Assembly (NCBI RefSeq): GCF_008704935.1 | Contig: NZ_CP023692.1 | Location: 7,293,501-7,357,500, forward strand | Length of the DNA stretch: 64,000 bases | From: Streptomyces vinaceus | GTDB lineage: Bacteria > Actinomycetota > Actinomycetes > Streptomycetales > Streptomycetaceae | Direction of reading: 5' to 3' | Shown: piece by piece, positions 23,948-32,716 of the stretch | Layout of the letters: each line of letters opens with the position of its first letter | Numbering within the stretch: position 1 is the stretch's first letter | Translations under genes and position numbers: made by a program | The notes under the pieces: model-generated | Database searches by the model: none | Seen by the model: the letters and a program-made list of their open reading frames with translations, nothing else | What the model was told of the DNA's origin: nothing

Positions 23948-25165
23948 ATGACTCAGACGATCGAACGTACGGCGCCGGAGGGTCAGGACGGGCCGGCAGC
24001 AGACCTCTGCGCGGAGCGTGCACAGCGGCTCAGACGCAGACTGGAGCGGCTCATCGGCATCGCGGCGACCGAGGGCAACACCCTCGTTCCGCTGCGCAAC
24101 GGTGATGAGATCTTCGCGGCGATGCTCGGTGCGATCCGGCGGGCGGAGCACACCGTGGACATGATGACCTTCGTCTACTGGCGTGGTGACATCGCCCACA
24201 AGTTCGCCGCGGCGCTCGCCGAGCGCGCCCGTGCCGGGGTGCGCGTGCGGCTCATGCTGGACGGGTTCGGCAGCCGGCTCATAGAGAAGGACGACCTGGC
24301 CCTGATGGACGAGGCCGGGGTGGACGTGGCCTGGTTCCGCAAGCCGCTCTACCTCTCACCGCTCAAACAGAACCACCGTTGCCACCGCAAGGTCCTCGTC
24401 GTCGACGAGCGCACCGCCTTCACCGGCGGCGTCGGAATAGCGGAGGAGTGGTGCGGTAACGCCCGCAACGAGAGCGAGTGGCGCGATACGCACGTCCAGG
24501 TCACCGGTCCCGCCGTCGACGGCCTGGCCGCCGCCTTCGCCCAGAACTGGGCCGAGTGCCACGACGAACTCTTCGACGACCGCGACCGGTTCATCGACGG
24601 CGAGCACCACGGCGACTCCGTCGTTCAAGTGGTCCGCGGCTCCGCCTCCTTCGGATGGCAGGACATGCAGACCCTGATGCGTGTCGTCCTGGAGTCGGCC
24701 GAGGAGAGGGTCCGCCTCACCACCGCCTACTTCGCCCCCGACGGCTACTTCACCGGGCTGCTCTGCGACACCGCCCGACGCGGGGTGGACGTGGAGATCC
24801 TGCTGCCCGGACCGCACACCGACAAGCGGGTCTGCCAGTTGGCGGGGCAGCGCTACTACGAGGACCTGACGGCCTGCGGTGTGAAGATCTACCAGTACCA
24901 GCCGACGATGATGCATGCCAAGACGCTCACGATCGACAGGGTCGCCTCGCTGGTCGGCTCCACCAACTTCAACCGGCGCTCCCTCGACCACGACGAGGAG
25001 GTGATGCTCGCCGTTCTCGATCGCGAGTTCACCGCCACTTTGGATGGTCACTTCGATGAGGACCGGGAGAAGAGCGTGCTCATCGAGGCCGGCCGCTGGA
25101 AGCGTCGTGACCTGCTGCAGAGGGCCCGGGAAGCGGCCGTCCTGCCGATCCGTCGCTTCTTGTGA
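23948..25165 (+). CDS. Phospholipase-D-type enzyme, cardiolipin-synthase-like
   Basis: 405 aa with two HKD motifs: HRKVLVVDERTAFTGG and HAKTLTIDRVASLVGSTNFNRRS, each H-x-K-x4-D. Bacterial cardiolipin synthases with this pair join two phosphatidylglycerols. Unlike the classical ClsA it has no N-terminal transmembrane helices, so it would act as a peripheral membrane enzyme. ATG 23948 follows a GTGGAGC ribosome binding site. The gap 23723-23947 shows no gene. Other phosphatidyl transfer reactions are possible. Confidence 0.88.
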   Translation: MTQTIERTAPEGQDGPAADLCAERAQRLRRRLERLIGIAATEGNTLVPLRNGDEIFAAMLGAIRRAEHTVDMMTFVYWRGDIAHKFAAALAERARAGVRVRLMLDGFGSRLIEKDDLALMDEAGVDVAWFRKPLYLSPLKQNHRCHRKVLVVDERTAFTGGVGIAEEWCGNARNESEWRDTHVQVTGPAVDGLAAAFAQNWAECHDELFDDRDRFIDGEHHGDSVVQVVRGSASFGWQDMQTLMRVVLESAEERVRLTTAYFAPDGYFTGLLCDTARRGVDVEILLPGPHTDKRVCQLAGQRYYEDLTACGVKIYQYQPTMMHAKTLTIDRVASLVGSTNFNRRSLDHDEEVMLAVLDREFTATLDGHFDEDREKSVLIEAGRWKRRDLLQRAREAAVLPIRRFL

Positions 25166-25241
25166 GAACCGGGCGATCACTCGTGGTTGCGTGGGCGGCG
25201 AGGAGGTGTCCGTTTGCCAGGGGCCGACCACGTGAGAGATT

Positions 25242-25262
25242 GTTGCCTTCGAGCAACGTTTT
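25242..25262 (+). terminator. Short hairpin with T-run
   Basis: GTTGC (25242-25246) pairs with GCAAC (25253-25257) over the loop CTTCGA, followed by GTTTT. It is a weak terminator candidate after the phospholipase gene, or a structure in the leader of the next operon. Confidence 0.35.
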
Positions 25263-25309
25263 CCGTCGAGTTGATGAGGTGAGGGATTCGCACAGCGGAT
25301 CCTGCTTAT

Positions 25310-26962
25310 TTGGATCACACCCGAGCGCGCACCATCGCGGAGCCGGATGCTGACTTCCCCTGGGGCGCAGCCCCCCATCCCGTCCTGGTCGTCGACGTGG
25401 ACGGCGCCCTCGTACGGCGCAACGACGCGGCCGCCGCGCTCCTGCCACGGGCGGAGCCCGGCACGCCTCTGGTGGACGTGGCCCCGGCCTGGCTCGCCGA
25501 GGCGCACCGTACGGTGCGCCTCCCCGGCCCGTACGCCGCCCCGGATGCGGACCCCGCGCTCTGCGGTGTGATCGGCGGGCGCCGCTACGAGGCGCACCCC
25601 AGCGTGCGGGACGACGGCACGGTGGGGTGGTGGCTGGTCGACGACACCGACCACCAGCTCGTTCGGGACGCCCTGCACAAGGAGCGCGAGCGGACCGCCT
25701 TCCTCGCCAAGGTGTCGAGCGCCCTGCTCTCCACCCTCAATCTGGGGCGCTGTATGGACGTGACCGCGCAGATGGCCGCGGAGAGCCTCGCGGACGCGGC
25801 GCTCGCGATCGCCCCCAGCCGAGGGCGCAGGCTTCCGGTGGTGACCTGCCTGCGGGGCGGTGTGCCCGAGCTTTCGCACCATTCGGTGGACCCCGACGAG
25901 GTGCCGGGCCTGGGTGAGGCGCTGCGCGGGTTTCCGCCGGTGCCCGCCCGGTGGATCGATCCGTCGACGGCGCCGCCGTGGCTGGTGCCCGAGGGCTTCG
26001 GGCCGGTCGGATCGATAGTGATCACGCCGTTGCCCGGGCACGGCGTCCCGGCCGGGGCGCTGGTCCTGCTGCGCAGGGCGAAGACCGACTCCTTCAGTGA
26101 CGAGGAGGAGGTCTTCGCCCGGTCGTTCGCCGCTCGTGCGGGGGCGGCGATGTCGGCCGCCCGCCTCTACGCGGAGCAGACCGCCATCACGGACGTGCTG
26201 ATGCGGGAGCTGCTGCCCCCGACCCTGCACCAGGTCTCCGGAGTGGACTTCGCGGGCCGCTACCGGCCCTCGGCCGACCACGAGCGCGTCGGCGGGGACT
26301 TCTACGACGTGCACCCGGCCGGCGACGGCGGAGCCTCCCTGGTCGCTCTCGGGGACGTGTGCGGCAAGGGCCTGGAGGCCGCCGTCCTCACGGGCAAGAT
26401 CCGCAGCACGTTGCACGCCCTGCTGCCCTTGGCGGACGACCACCAGCGGATGCTCTCGCTGCTGAACACCGCCCTGCTCAACTCCCACCACGCGCGGTTC
26501 GCGACCCTGGTCCTGGCCTCCGCCGTGCTCCGGGGCAACGAGGTGGACCTCAAGCTGACCAGTGCCGGCCACCCGACCCCGCTGATCGTCCGAGGGGACG
26601 GCACCGTCGAAGAGGCCGACACCGGCGGCACCCTGGTCGGAGCCATCCGCGAGGTGTCCGCCCGTACCGCGGCCGTCACCCTCGCACCGGGGGAGTGCTG
26701 CGTCCTGTACACCGACGGAATCACCGAAGCCAAGGGCGGGCCGATGGGCGACGTCCTCTTCGGGGACGAGCGCCTCAAGCGCGCCCTTTCCGCATGCGCG
26801 GGGATGACCGCCGAAGGCATCGTAGAGCACGTGCAGATGCTGGCTGCCCAGTGGCTCGGAAGCCGGCGTCACGACGACATGGCCGTGGTCGTGATCGCAG
26901 CGCCGCGCACCCACCATCTGAGCGCGGTGAACGGGCACACTCGGGGCAGGTTCACCGGATGA
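25310..26962 (+). CDS. SpoIIE-type PP2C phosphatase with PAS-like and GAF domains
   Basis: 550 aa. An N-terminal PAS-like segment (PVLVVDVDGALVRRNDAAAALL), a GAF-like region (about 140-285) and a PP2C domain (about 300-525) with the metal-binding motifs GGDFYDV, GDVCGKGLEAA, YTDGITEAKG and RHDDMAVV all intact. Such enzymes dephosphorylate STAS anti-anti-sigma factors in partner-switching cascades. The start TTG at 25310 has no good ribosome binding site but is the only start before the PAS region. The stop overlaps the B12-binding gene by ATGA, which in turn overlaps a STAS gene, so sensor, phosphatase and likely substrate are co-translated. Confidence 0.9.
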   Translation: MDHTRARTIAEPDADFPWGAAPHPVLVVDVDGALVRRNDAAAALLPRAEPGTPLVDVAPAWLAEAHRTVRLPGPYAAPDADPALCGVIGGRRYEAHPSVRDDGTVGWWLVDDTDHQLVRDALHKERERTAFLAKVSSALLSTLNLGRCMDVTAQMAAESLADAALAIAPSRGRRLPVVTCLRGGVPELSHHSVDPDEVPGLGEALRGFPPVPARWIDPSTAPPWLVPEGFGPVGSIVITPLPGHGVPAGALVLLRRAKTDSFSDEEEVFARSFAARAGAAMSAARLYAEQTAITDVLMRELLPPTLHQVSGVDFAGRYRPSADHERVGGDFYDVHPAGDGGASLVALGDVCGKGLEAAVLTGKIRSTLHALLPLADDHQRMLSLLNTALLNSHHARFATLVLASAVLRGNEVDLKLTSAGHPTPLIVRGDGTVEEADTGGTLVGAIREVSARTAAVTLAPGECCVLYTDGITEAKGGPMGDVLFGDERLKRALSACAGMTAEGIVEHVQMLAAQWLGSRRHDDMAVVVIAAPRTHHLSAVNGHTRGRFTG

Positions 26963-28053
26963 GCACGAGCACATCGCCCTCCCTCCCGCGCAGCGGCCAC
27001 CCGGAGCACCTGGCGGACCGGCTGTTGGACGCGGCCCTGGCGGGAGACGAGCGTTCCGCCGCCGACCTGGTACTGCGCGCCCTCGACGAAGGGGCGGACC
27101 CGGAGAGCGTCCTGCTCGACGTGATCGCACCGGTCCAGGGCAAGGTCGGTCAGGAGTGGGCGGAGAACCGGATCACCGTCGCGCAGGAACACGCCGCCAC
27201 CGCCATCAACGAAAGGGTCATCACCGCCCTCGGAGCCCACCCCGCCGCCCGCAGGGCCATCACCCGGGGCCGCATCACCGTGGCCTGCGTCGACGGCGAA
27301 TGGCATGCCCTGCCCGCCCGCCTGCTGGCCGAGGTCCTGAAGCTGCGCGGCTGGCGGATCGACTACCTCGGCGCCCAGCTCCCCACCCCGCACCTCATCG
27401 CCCACCTCCACATGACCGGTGCCGACGCGGTGGCCCTCTCCAGCTCGATCGCCACGAGGCTGCCCACCACACATGCGGCCATCACCGCATGCCAGGCCAT
27501 CGGCGTCCCCGTCCTCGTGGGCGGCGCCGCCTTCGGGCCCACGGGCCGGTACGCGGAACTCCTCGGGGCCGACGCCTGGGCCCCCGACGCCCGCGCCGCC
27601 GCCGAGCACCTCGCCCGCAGCCCCCTGTCCCGTCCGCCGCTCGACCATCAGCCGATCGACGACCTGCCCCACCTGGCGGATCAGGAATACACCCTGGTCA
27701 CCCGCAACGGCGACGCCCTGGTGCGGACCGTGTTCACGGCCCTGGAAGACGCGCTGCCGTTCATGAACGCGTACAGCGATCTGCAGCGTGAGCGGACAGC
27801 GGAAGATCTCGCATCCATCGTCGAGTTCCTTGCCACCGCCCTCTATCTCGACGACGAAGACCTCTTCACCGGGTTCATCGCCTGGACCGCGCAGGTCCTC
27901 AGCGCGCGGGGCGTGCCCGCGCGGAGCCTGGGGCCGGCCCTGCACCTCCTCGCCCTGGAGCTCAAGGACTTCCCGCGGGCGACCCGCGTCCTCCACGCCG
28001 CGACGCGAGCGGTCACCGCCCTCCACCCCTCCGAGGCAGGGAACCCCGCATGA
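26959..28053 (+). CDS. B12-binding photosensor-like protein without a DNA-binding domain
   Basis: 364 aa. A four-helix cap (about 15-95) with W67-x9-E77-H78, exactly the W-x9-EH motif that shields adenosylcobalamin in CarH, then a Rossmann B12-binding domain (100-225) with DGEWHALP (H116 the likely lower ligand), VVGG-like VLVGGAAFGP, and an extra helical C-terminal domain (235-364). There is no HTH, so output must be by protein contact. Tight overlap with PP2C (before) and STAS (after) genes suggests it feeds a light or cobalamin signal into partner switching. Sensor role is inferred from the motif; the C-terminal domain is of unknown function. Confidence 0.85.
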   Translation: MSTSTSPSLPRSGHPEHLADRLLDAALAGDERSAADLVLRALDEGADPESVLLDVIAPVQGKVGQEWAENRITVAQEHAATAINERVITALGAHPAARRAITRGRITVACVDGEWHALPARLLAEVLKLRGWRIDYLGAQLPTPHLIAHLHMTGADAVALSSSIATRLPTTHAAITACQAIGVPVLVGGAAFGPTGRYAELLGADAWAPDARAAAEHLARSPLSRPPLDHQPIDDLPHLADQEYTLVTRNGDALVRTVFTALEDALPFMNAYSDLQRERTAEDLASIVEFLATALYLDDEDLFTGFIAWTAQVLSARGVPARSLGPALHLLALELKDFPRATRVLHAATRAVTALHPSEAGNPA

Positions 28054-28466
28054 CCACACCGCCCCCTGACCATCTGCGCCTGACCAGGGTCGACACCGAG
28101 GACCGGGTGCGCATAGAGCTCGACGGCGATCTCGATCACGACACGGCCGACCTCCTCGTGAACGAGGCCACGGCGCAGCTCTCGGCCAGGCCCGGACTGG
28201 GCGACCTGCACCTGCACTGCAGAGGACTCGGCGTGATCGACTCCATGGGCCTGTCCGCCCTGCTGATGATCAGCCGTCGTACCACCGCGGCCGGGGTACG
28301 TTTGCATTTGGAGGACCGGCCCGCGAACCTGGACCGGGTCCTGCGCCTCACCGGCACCTTCGACCACCTCACGGCACCTGCCACCACCAGCGGCGCCGCC
28401 GGGGACTCGACGCACCAGGAGGAGGCCACGGTGTTCCGTCCCACTCGGCCGGACGCCGGCACCTGA
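28050..28466 (+). CDS. STAS-domain anti-anti-sigma factor
   Basis: 138 aa. STAS fold with VRIELDGDLDHDTADLL, the phosphorylation loop LGVIDSMGLSALLMISR (Ser after the Asp is the expected target) and LTGTFDHLTA. An acidic 30-residue tail follows. The ATG at 28050 overlaps the stop of the B12 protein (ATGA). It is the likely substrate of the PP2C phosphatase two genes upstream; the anti-sigma kinase that would complete the switch is not in the window. Confidence 0.9.
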   Translation: MTTPPPDHLRLTRVDTEDRVRIELDGDLDHDTADLLVNEATAQLSARPGLGDLHLHCRGLGVIDSMGLSALLMISRRTTAAGVRLHLEDRPANLDRVLRLTGTFDHLTAPATTSGAAGDSTHQEEATVFRPTRPDAGT

Positions 28467-28515
28467 GCCACTGCCCGGCCGTTCACCGGGCAGACGCACA
28501 CACTGACGGGCAGTG

Positions 28516-29019
28516 ATGAACGCACCAGACGCCGCACCCAGCGGGATAGTTCACGAGGCGACCCAGTCGGCCGGTTCCATCACCGAACTCCTCGACGTGA
28601 TGTGGGAGTACGCCAGAAATTCCACTGCCGATGTCACAGCGCCCGGCTCGGCGTCCCAACTGCGCCTGATGTACGTCGTCGACCGGCAGGACGGCATCCG
28701 TATGCGGACGGTGTGCCAGCAGCTCGCCTCCGCACCGCCGACCGTCACCCGCATGTGCGACCGACTTCAAGCCATCGGCTTCCTCGAACGCATGGCGTCA
28801 CCCGACAGCGGCCGTGAGATCGCCTTGCGACTGACCCCTGCGGGGAAACGGCATCTGCAGCGCATCCGGGAGCAGCGCGACAGCATGCTGCACCAGGCCA
28901 TCGACAACATGCCCTCCGCCGAGCGCCGTGCACTGGCCAAAGGGCTCGCAGGGCTCACCGCCCAGCTCAAAGCCACCGATGAGGAGGGCAGGAGACCGAG
29001 CGGTCACTCCGTGGCATGA
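28516..29019 (+). CDS. MarR-family regulator
   Basis: 167 aa winged helix: ASQLRLMYVVDRQDGIRMRTVCQQLASAPPTVTRMCDRLQAIGFLERMASPDSGREIALRLTPAGKRHL. It begins 50 bp after the STAS gene in the same direction, so it may be the last gene of the B12/PP2C/STAS operon. GTG 28513 is an alternative start. The ligand is unknown; proximity suggests a transcriptional output of the same signalling unit. It is convergent with the next PP2C gene. Confidence 0.88.
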   Translation: MNAPDAAPSGIVHEATQSAGSITELLDVMWEYARNSTADVTAPGSASQLRLMYVVDRQDGIRMRTVCQQLASAPPTVTRMCDRLQAIGFLERMASPDSGREIALRLTPAGKRHLQRIREQRDSMLHQAIDNMPSAERRALAKGLAGLTAQLKATDEEGRRPSGHSVA

Positions 29020-29031
29020 GCTGTTCCACGG

Positions 29032-30213
29032 TCACTGCGAACGCGCGGGGCCGCGGCCGAACCAGTCGAGGCAGACGACCAGGGCGTCGTCGTCGGGGTC
29101 CGCTTCCCGGTACGCCCTCAGCTCCTCCAGCAGCGCCCGTGGGACCGCGGCGGCGGGCAGGAAACTGACGGCTTGGATGGCCCGCGCGAGCGCCCGCTCC
29201 TCGTAGGCTTCCCCGGCTCCGGAGACGGCGCCGTAGACCCCGTCGCTGACGAAGATCAGACGGTCTCCGGGCAGAGCCTGGAACTCCTGCGCCTCGTAGA
29301 GGGTCTCGTCGAACATGCCCAGCGGATGCTGTGCCACGAAGTCGACGCGCTCCACGACCCTGTCGCGCTGACGCCAGAGCTGGGGCGATCCGGCGTCCAC
29401 CACCTGCACGCGGCCCGTGGGGATTTCGAAGAACAGGAGCAAGGTCGACACGTATTGCGCGCCCTGGTATTGGGCGTAGATGGCCTGATCGGCGAGCGCC
29501 GCCTGGTCCGCGATGCCGATTCCTGCCCTGCGGGCGTTACGGAGGGCATTGACGGCAAGATTCGTCAGAAGAGACGCGTGGATTCCCTCACCCATTCCGT
29601 TGGTGACGGTGAGGGTGAGGGTGTCGGCCGTAGTGGACCAGTCGAAATTGTCCCCGTGGATATCGTAAGCGGGTTCCAGCTGTCCCCCGATGGCGTATTC
29701 CTGGCGCGCACAGGACCGGGCGGGCAGCAGTTGCCACTGCATCTCCGCCGCCAGGGTGAGCCGCTGGCGGCGGCGGGCCTGCAGGTAGAGGTCGGTGTCA
29801 CGCTCGGCCACGAGGATCTCGTGGCCGAGGAGTTCGGCGAGTCCCATCATTTCCTCGACCGCCTGAGGCGTGCATCTGTGCTCGGGGAGGCGCACGGTCA
29901 GGATCCCGAGCCGGTCGCCGCGCACGGTCACCGGCAGATGCAGATCGATCGTCGTCCCGTCCTGGGAGGTGTACTTGCCGAAGGGTTCCTGGCTGATGAA
30001 GGCGCGCCCCTCCGGACTCGTCTGCACTGCCAAAGGCCGGTCCGTATGCGGGAGATCGGTCACCGGCTGGAGGACGGTGGAGCTGTAGTCCGCCACGAGC
30101 AGGTCGACTTCGGTGGCCTCGAATTGCTCGATCAACGCGTCGCGCAGCGTGCCGAGGAGTTCGTGGGGGGCGCCTGTACGCAGTGCGCGCTCAACGGTAG
30201 GGAAATGCGTCAC
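29032..30213 (-). CDS. PP2C/SpoIIE-like protein with altered metal-binding motifs
   Basis: 393 aa with a GAF-like N-terminus (about 20-140) and a SpoIIE-like domain. The usual motifs are recognisable but changed: HGDNFDW for GGDFYDW, VTNGMGEGIHASLL for GDVMGHG-x-AA (the metal-binding Asp is Asn), FVSDGVYG for YTDG, and DPDDDALVV near the end. Loss of the Asp in the second motif suggests reduced or absent phosphatase activity, so it may be a pseudophosphatase that binds STAS proteins. ATG 30213 chosen. It is convergent with the MarR gene of the neighbouring partner-switching locus. Confidence 0.82.
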   Translation of the reverse strand: MTHFPTVERALRTGAPHELLGTLRDALIEQFEATEVDLLVADYSSTVLQPVTDLPHTDRPLAVQTSPEGRAFISQEPFGKYTSQDGTTIDLHLPVTVRGDRLGILTVRLPEHRCTPQAVEEMMGLAELLGHEILVAERDTDLYLQARRRQRLTLAAEMQWQLLPARSCARQEYAIGGQLEPAYDIHGDNFDWSTTADTLTLTVTNGMGEGIHASLLTNLAVNALRNARRAGIGIADQAALADQAIYAQYQGAQYVSTLLLFFEIPTGRVQVVDAGSPQLWRQRDRVVERVDFVAQHPLGMFDETLYEAQEFQALPGDRLIFVSDGVYGAVSGAGEAYEERALARAIQAVSFLPAAAVPRALLEELRAYREADPDDDALVVCLDWFGRGPARSQ

Positions 30214-30371
30214 GAGGGGCGCCGTTCATCGGAATGATACTGAGAATATCGTCTTGCGAGGGCCTCACATCATATCGTGCGCTGCCGTTGCCGGGGGAGT
30301 CCTGAAGGCCTGTTCCAGCCGGTCGCGCCCTAGACTGGACGTGGCACCGCCCCTGGCCGGAAGGAACCCGG

Positions 30372-30725
30372 ATGGCGCGCACCGGCAGCGAACCCCACGG
30401 GCAGAACCAGCCGCTCCCGGCTTGGGTGGTGGCAGTCGACGGAGGCCGCCCGGAGGGACGCACGTGCGCCCACGCGAAGGATCTGCCCGCGGATCCGGGG
30501 ACGCCGCTTCAGGTGTGCGGGCAATGCCGCACCCGCGGCTGGACCTGGACCCGGCTGAGGTGGTGCTCCACGTGCGGGCACGTCGGATGCTGCGACAGCT
30601 CCCGGGGCCGGCACGCCTACGACCACCATGCGCGGACGGGCCATCCCGTGGTCCTTTCCCTGGCCCGCGACGAAGCCTGGGCCTGGTGCTACACCGACGA
30701 GGTGTTCCTCCTGCGGGGCCGGTGA
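30372..30725 (+). CDS. UBP-type zinc-finger protein
   Basis: 117 aa dominated by a zf-UBP domain: CAHAKDL, then VCGQCRTRG, WCSTCGHVGCCDSS, and HAYDHHARTGHPVVLSLARDEAWAWCYTDE. In eukaryotes this domain binds the free C-terminus of ubiquitin; bacterial stand-alone copies are common in actinobacteria with no known role. All Cys/His ligands appear intact. ATG 30372 has AAGGA upstream. It ends 25 bp before the convergent oxidoreductase. Confidence 0.9.
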   Translation: MARTGSEPHGQNQPLPAWVVAVDGGRPEGRTCAHAKDLPADPGTPLQVCGQCRTRGWTWTRLRWCSTCGHVGCCDSSRGRHAYDHHARTGHPVVLSLARDEAWAWCYTDEVFLLRGR

Positions 30726-30750
30726 TTCTCGCCGACGCGGGTGATCGCGG

Positions 30751-32016
30751 TCAGGGCGTACCCGTGGTTCCCAGGTCGGCGATCACCTCGCGGGCTGCCC
30801 TGGCCCCCGAGGCCAGTGCCCCCTGTAGCGAGCCCGTCGCCCGATGGTCGCCGCAGACGTAGCGGCCCCTCGCGAAGCGGGTGGTGCGGGTCAACGGCAA
30901 CGGCGGGGGCATGGCGGGCAGGGCGCCTCGTACCGTCACGCGGTGCACCGGTTCCCAGGTGCCGGTGTCCGTGCCGTACGCCTCGGCGAGGGCGGCGAGC
31001 ACGGCGGCCTCCTCCACCGGGCCGGGCGTGCCGAGCACGGAGGTCGACACGAGGGCCCTGCCGTCCCCGGAGTAGCCGGGCTGTACCTCGGTGAGGACGC
31101 ACGTGTTCAAGAACCTGAGGCGGGCGTCGACCAGCAGGGTGGGCTCGGGCAGGGGCGAGCGTTCGACAGCGTGGTACAGCGTCGTGACGGTGCGGCCCGC
31201 AGGCGGTGCGAGGCCGGGCAGGAGGCGCGCCGCGGCGCCGGCTCCGGTGGCGACGACGACGGCCCGCGCCCGTAGTTCCTCGCCGCCGAGGAGCACGCCG
31301 GTCGGCGTCAGCTCCGACACGGGCGACGAGGTGCGCAGCACCTCCGGGGGCAGCCCGGCGGCGAGTTGTGCCGGTACGGCGCCGATGCCGTCACGCGGCA
31401 GACAGAGCGTGCCGCGCAGCATGCTGCGCCACACCAGGTGGAAGAAGCGGGCCGAGGTCTCCAGCGAGTCCTCCAGGAACACCCCTGCCAGGAAGGGCCG
31501 GAAGAACGTCTCGACGAAGTCCTCGGAGAAGCCCGCGTCGGCCAGGGCGGTGCGGGTGGTGACGTCGGGCCGGGCCCGGACACGGGATGCGGGCGCGAGC
31601 ATCGCGCGTGCCGACAGGAGACCGAAGGCCAGCAGATCGCGTGGCTTGACCCGGCCGCCCGTGAACAAGGCGATGCCGTCGCGCGGACGCCGTGTGGGAT
31701 CCGTGAGGCGCAGCGTCCCGTCGTCGGTGTGGACCAGCACACCCGGAGTGAAGGGCCGCAGGAAGAGGGCGGGCAGGTCGAGGCGGCGTTTGACCTGCGG
31801 GTAGGAGGTGTTGAACACCTGGAAACCGCGGTCGGCGGTGAAACCCGCGACCCGGTCCGTGCGGATGCGGCCGCCCACCGTGTCCTGCGCCTCCACGAGG
31901 CGCACGCGCAGGCCGGCCGCGGTGAGGTCGGATGCGCATGCCAGGCCGGCGGCTCCCGCGCCGATGACCGCCACGTCGTGCCCGTCGTCCTGCGTCTTGG
32001 CCACGAATGCCCTCAC
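30751..32016 (-). CDS. FAD-dependent oxidoreductase (protoporphyrinogen-oxidase-like)
   Basis: 421 aa. N-terminal VAVIGAGAAGLACASDLTAAGLRVRLVEAQDTVGGRIRTD is the flavin-binding amine oxidase motif; the C-terminus RYVCGDHRATGSLQGALASGARAAREV is the second FAD contact. Residues FLAGVFLEDSLETSARFFHLVWRSMLRG are typical of phytoene-desaturase-like relatives. The substrate is unknown; carotenoid, porphyrin and amine substrates are all possible. It is divergent from hsp18, with the RheA-type operator in the gap, so stress control of this gene is possible. Confidence 0.87.
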   Translation of the reverse strand: MRAFVAKTQDDGHDVAVIGAGAAGLACASDLTAAGLRVRLVEAQDTVGGRIRTDRVAGFTADRGFQVFNTSYPQVKRRLDLPALFLRPFTPGVLVHTDDGTLRLTDPTRRPRDGIALFTGGRVKPRDLLAFGLLSARAMLAPASRVRARPDVTTRTALADAGFSEDFVETFFRPFLAGVFLEDSLETSARFFHLVWRSMLRGTLCLPRDGIGAVPAQLAAGLPPEVLRTSSPVSELTPTGVLLGGEELRARAVVVATGAGAAARLLPGLAPPAGRTVTTLYHAVERSPLPEPTLLVDARLRFLNTCVLTEVQPGYSGDGRALVSTSVLGTPGPVEEAAVLAALAEAYGTDTGTWEPVHRVTVRGALPAMPPPLPLTRTTRFARGRYVCGDHRATGSLQGALASGARAAREVIADLGTTGTP

Positions 32017-32195
32017 ATTCCTTGCCGGACCGGGGTTGCAGCGGCTGCCGCCAGGCTACGCGCGCACGCCCGTACGACGACGTCGGACGCGCCGCTCCGA
32101 GAAGACGACCGCCGCCTCCCCTCGGCGCCCGCAGCTCATCGGGAGCGCTGTTCGCGGGTGTCCTGACGCTGTCATCCTCCTGACGACGCCATGCT

Positions 32196-32214
32196 TGTCA
32201 TCGTTTCGATGACA
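32196..32214. promoter_or_regulatory. RheA-type heat-shock operator
   Basis: Perfect inverted repeat TGTCATC-GTTTC-GATGACA, 68 bp upstream of hsp18. This is exactly the TGTCATC-N5-GATGACA site bound by the thermosensing repressor RheA before hsp18 of S. albus. A degenerate half-site (TGTCATC at 32170-32176) lies upstream. Confidence 0.88.
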
Positions 32215-32281
32215 TGTTACAACGGAGGCACGTTGAAGCGCATGGGCAGTTCCTGCCTGAACCAACTGGAGGTGTTTCGCG

Positions 32282-32716
32282 ATGCTGATGCGCACCGACC
32301 CGTTCCGCGAGATGGACCGCATCGTCCAGCAGCTGTCGGGCACGTCGGGCACGTGGTCGAAGCCGTCCGTGATGCCGATGGACGCCTACCGTGAGGGCGA
32401 CGCGTACGTGATCGCCTTCGACCTCCCCGGAGTGAGCACCGAGGCGATCGAGATCGACGTCGAGCGGAACATGCTGACGGTGAAGGCCGAGCGCCGGCCC
32501 GCGGGGAAGTCCGACGGCGTGCAGATGGAACTCTCCGAGCGGCCCCTGGGCGTCTTCTCCCGCCAGATCATGCTGGCCGACACCCTCGACACCGAGCACA
32601 TCGAGGCGGACTACGACGCGGGTGTCCTGACCCTGCGGATCCCGATCGTCGAGCGTGCCAAGCCGCGGAAGATCGCCATCGGCGGCGAGTCCGGCCGCAA
32701 GCAGATCTCCGGCTGA
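32282..32716 (+). CDS. hsp18: Hsp20/alpha-crystallin small heat-shock protein (Hsp18)
   Basis: 144 aa holdase that keeps unfolded proteins soluble. It starts MLMRTDPFREMDRI, as in Streptomyces Hsp18, followed by an alpha-crystallin domain (VMPMDAYREGDAYVIAFDLPGVSTEAIEIDVERNMLTVKAER; FSRQIMLADTLD; GVLTLRIPIVERAKPRKI) and ends in a short basic tail. ATG 32282 follows GGAGGTG. A perfect RheA operator lies upstream, so induction by heat is expected. The rheA gene, adjacent in S. albus, is not next to it here; an oxidoreductase occupies that place. Confidence 0.95.
   Translation: MLMRTDPFREMDRIVQQLSGTSGTWSKPSVMPMDAYREGDAYVIAFDLPGVSTEAIEIDVERNMLTVKAERRPAGKSDGVQMELSERPLGVFSRQIMLADTLDTEHIEADYDAGVLTLRIPIVERAKPRKIAIGGESGRKQISG

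Noticed and set aside
21245..24199. A 984-codon open frame antisense to the MMPL transporter
   Set aside because: High-GC DNA keeps antisense frames open; the product is Gly/Asp/Arg-rich with no family resemblance, while the plus strand has a complete transporter.
24356..27130. A 924-codon open frame antisense to the phospholipase and PP2C genes
   Set aside because: It spans two clear genes and their gap, has biased composition and no motifs.
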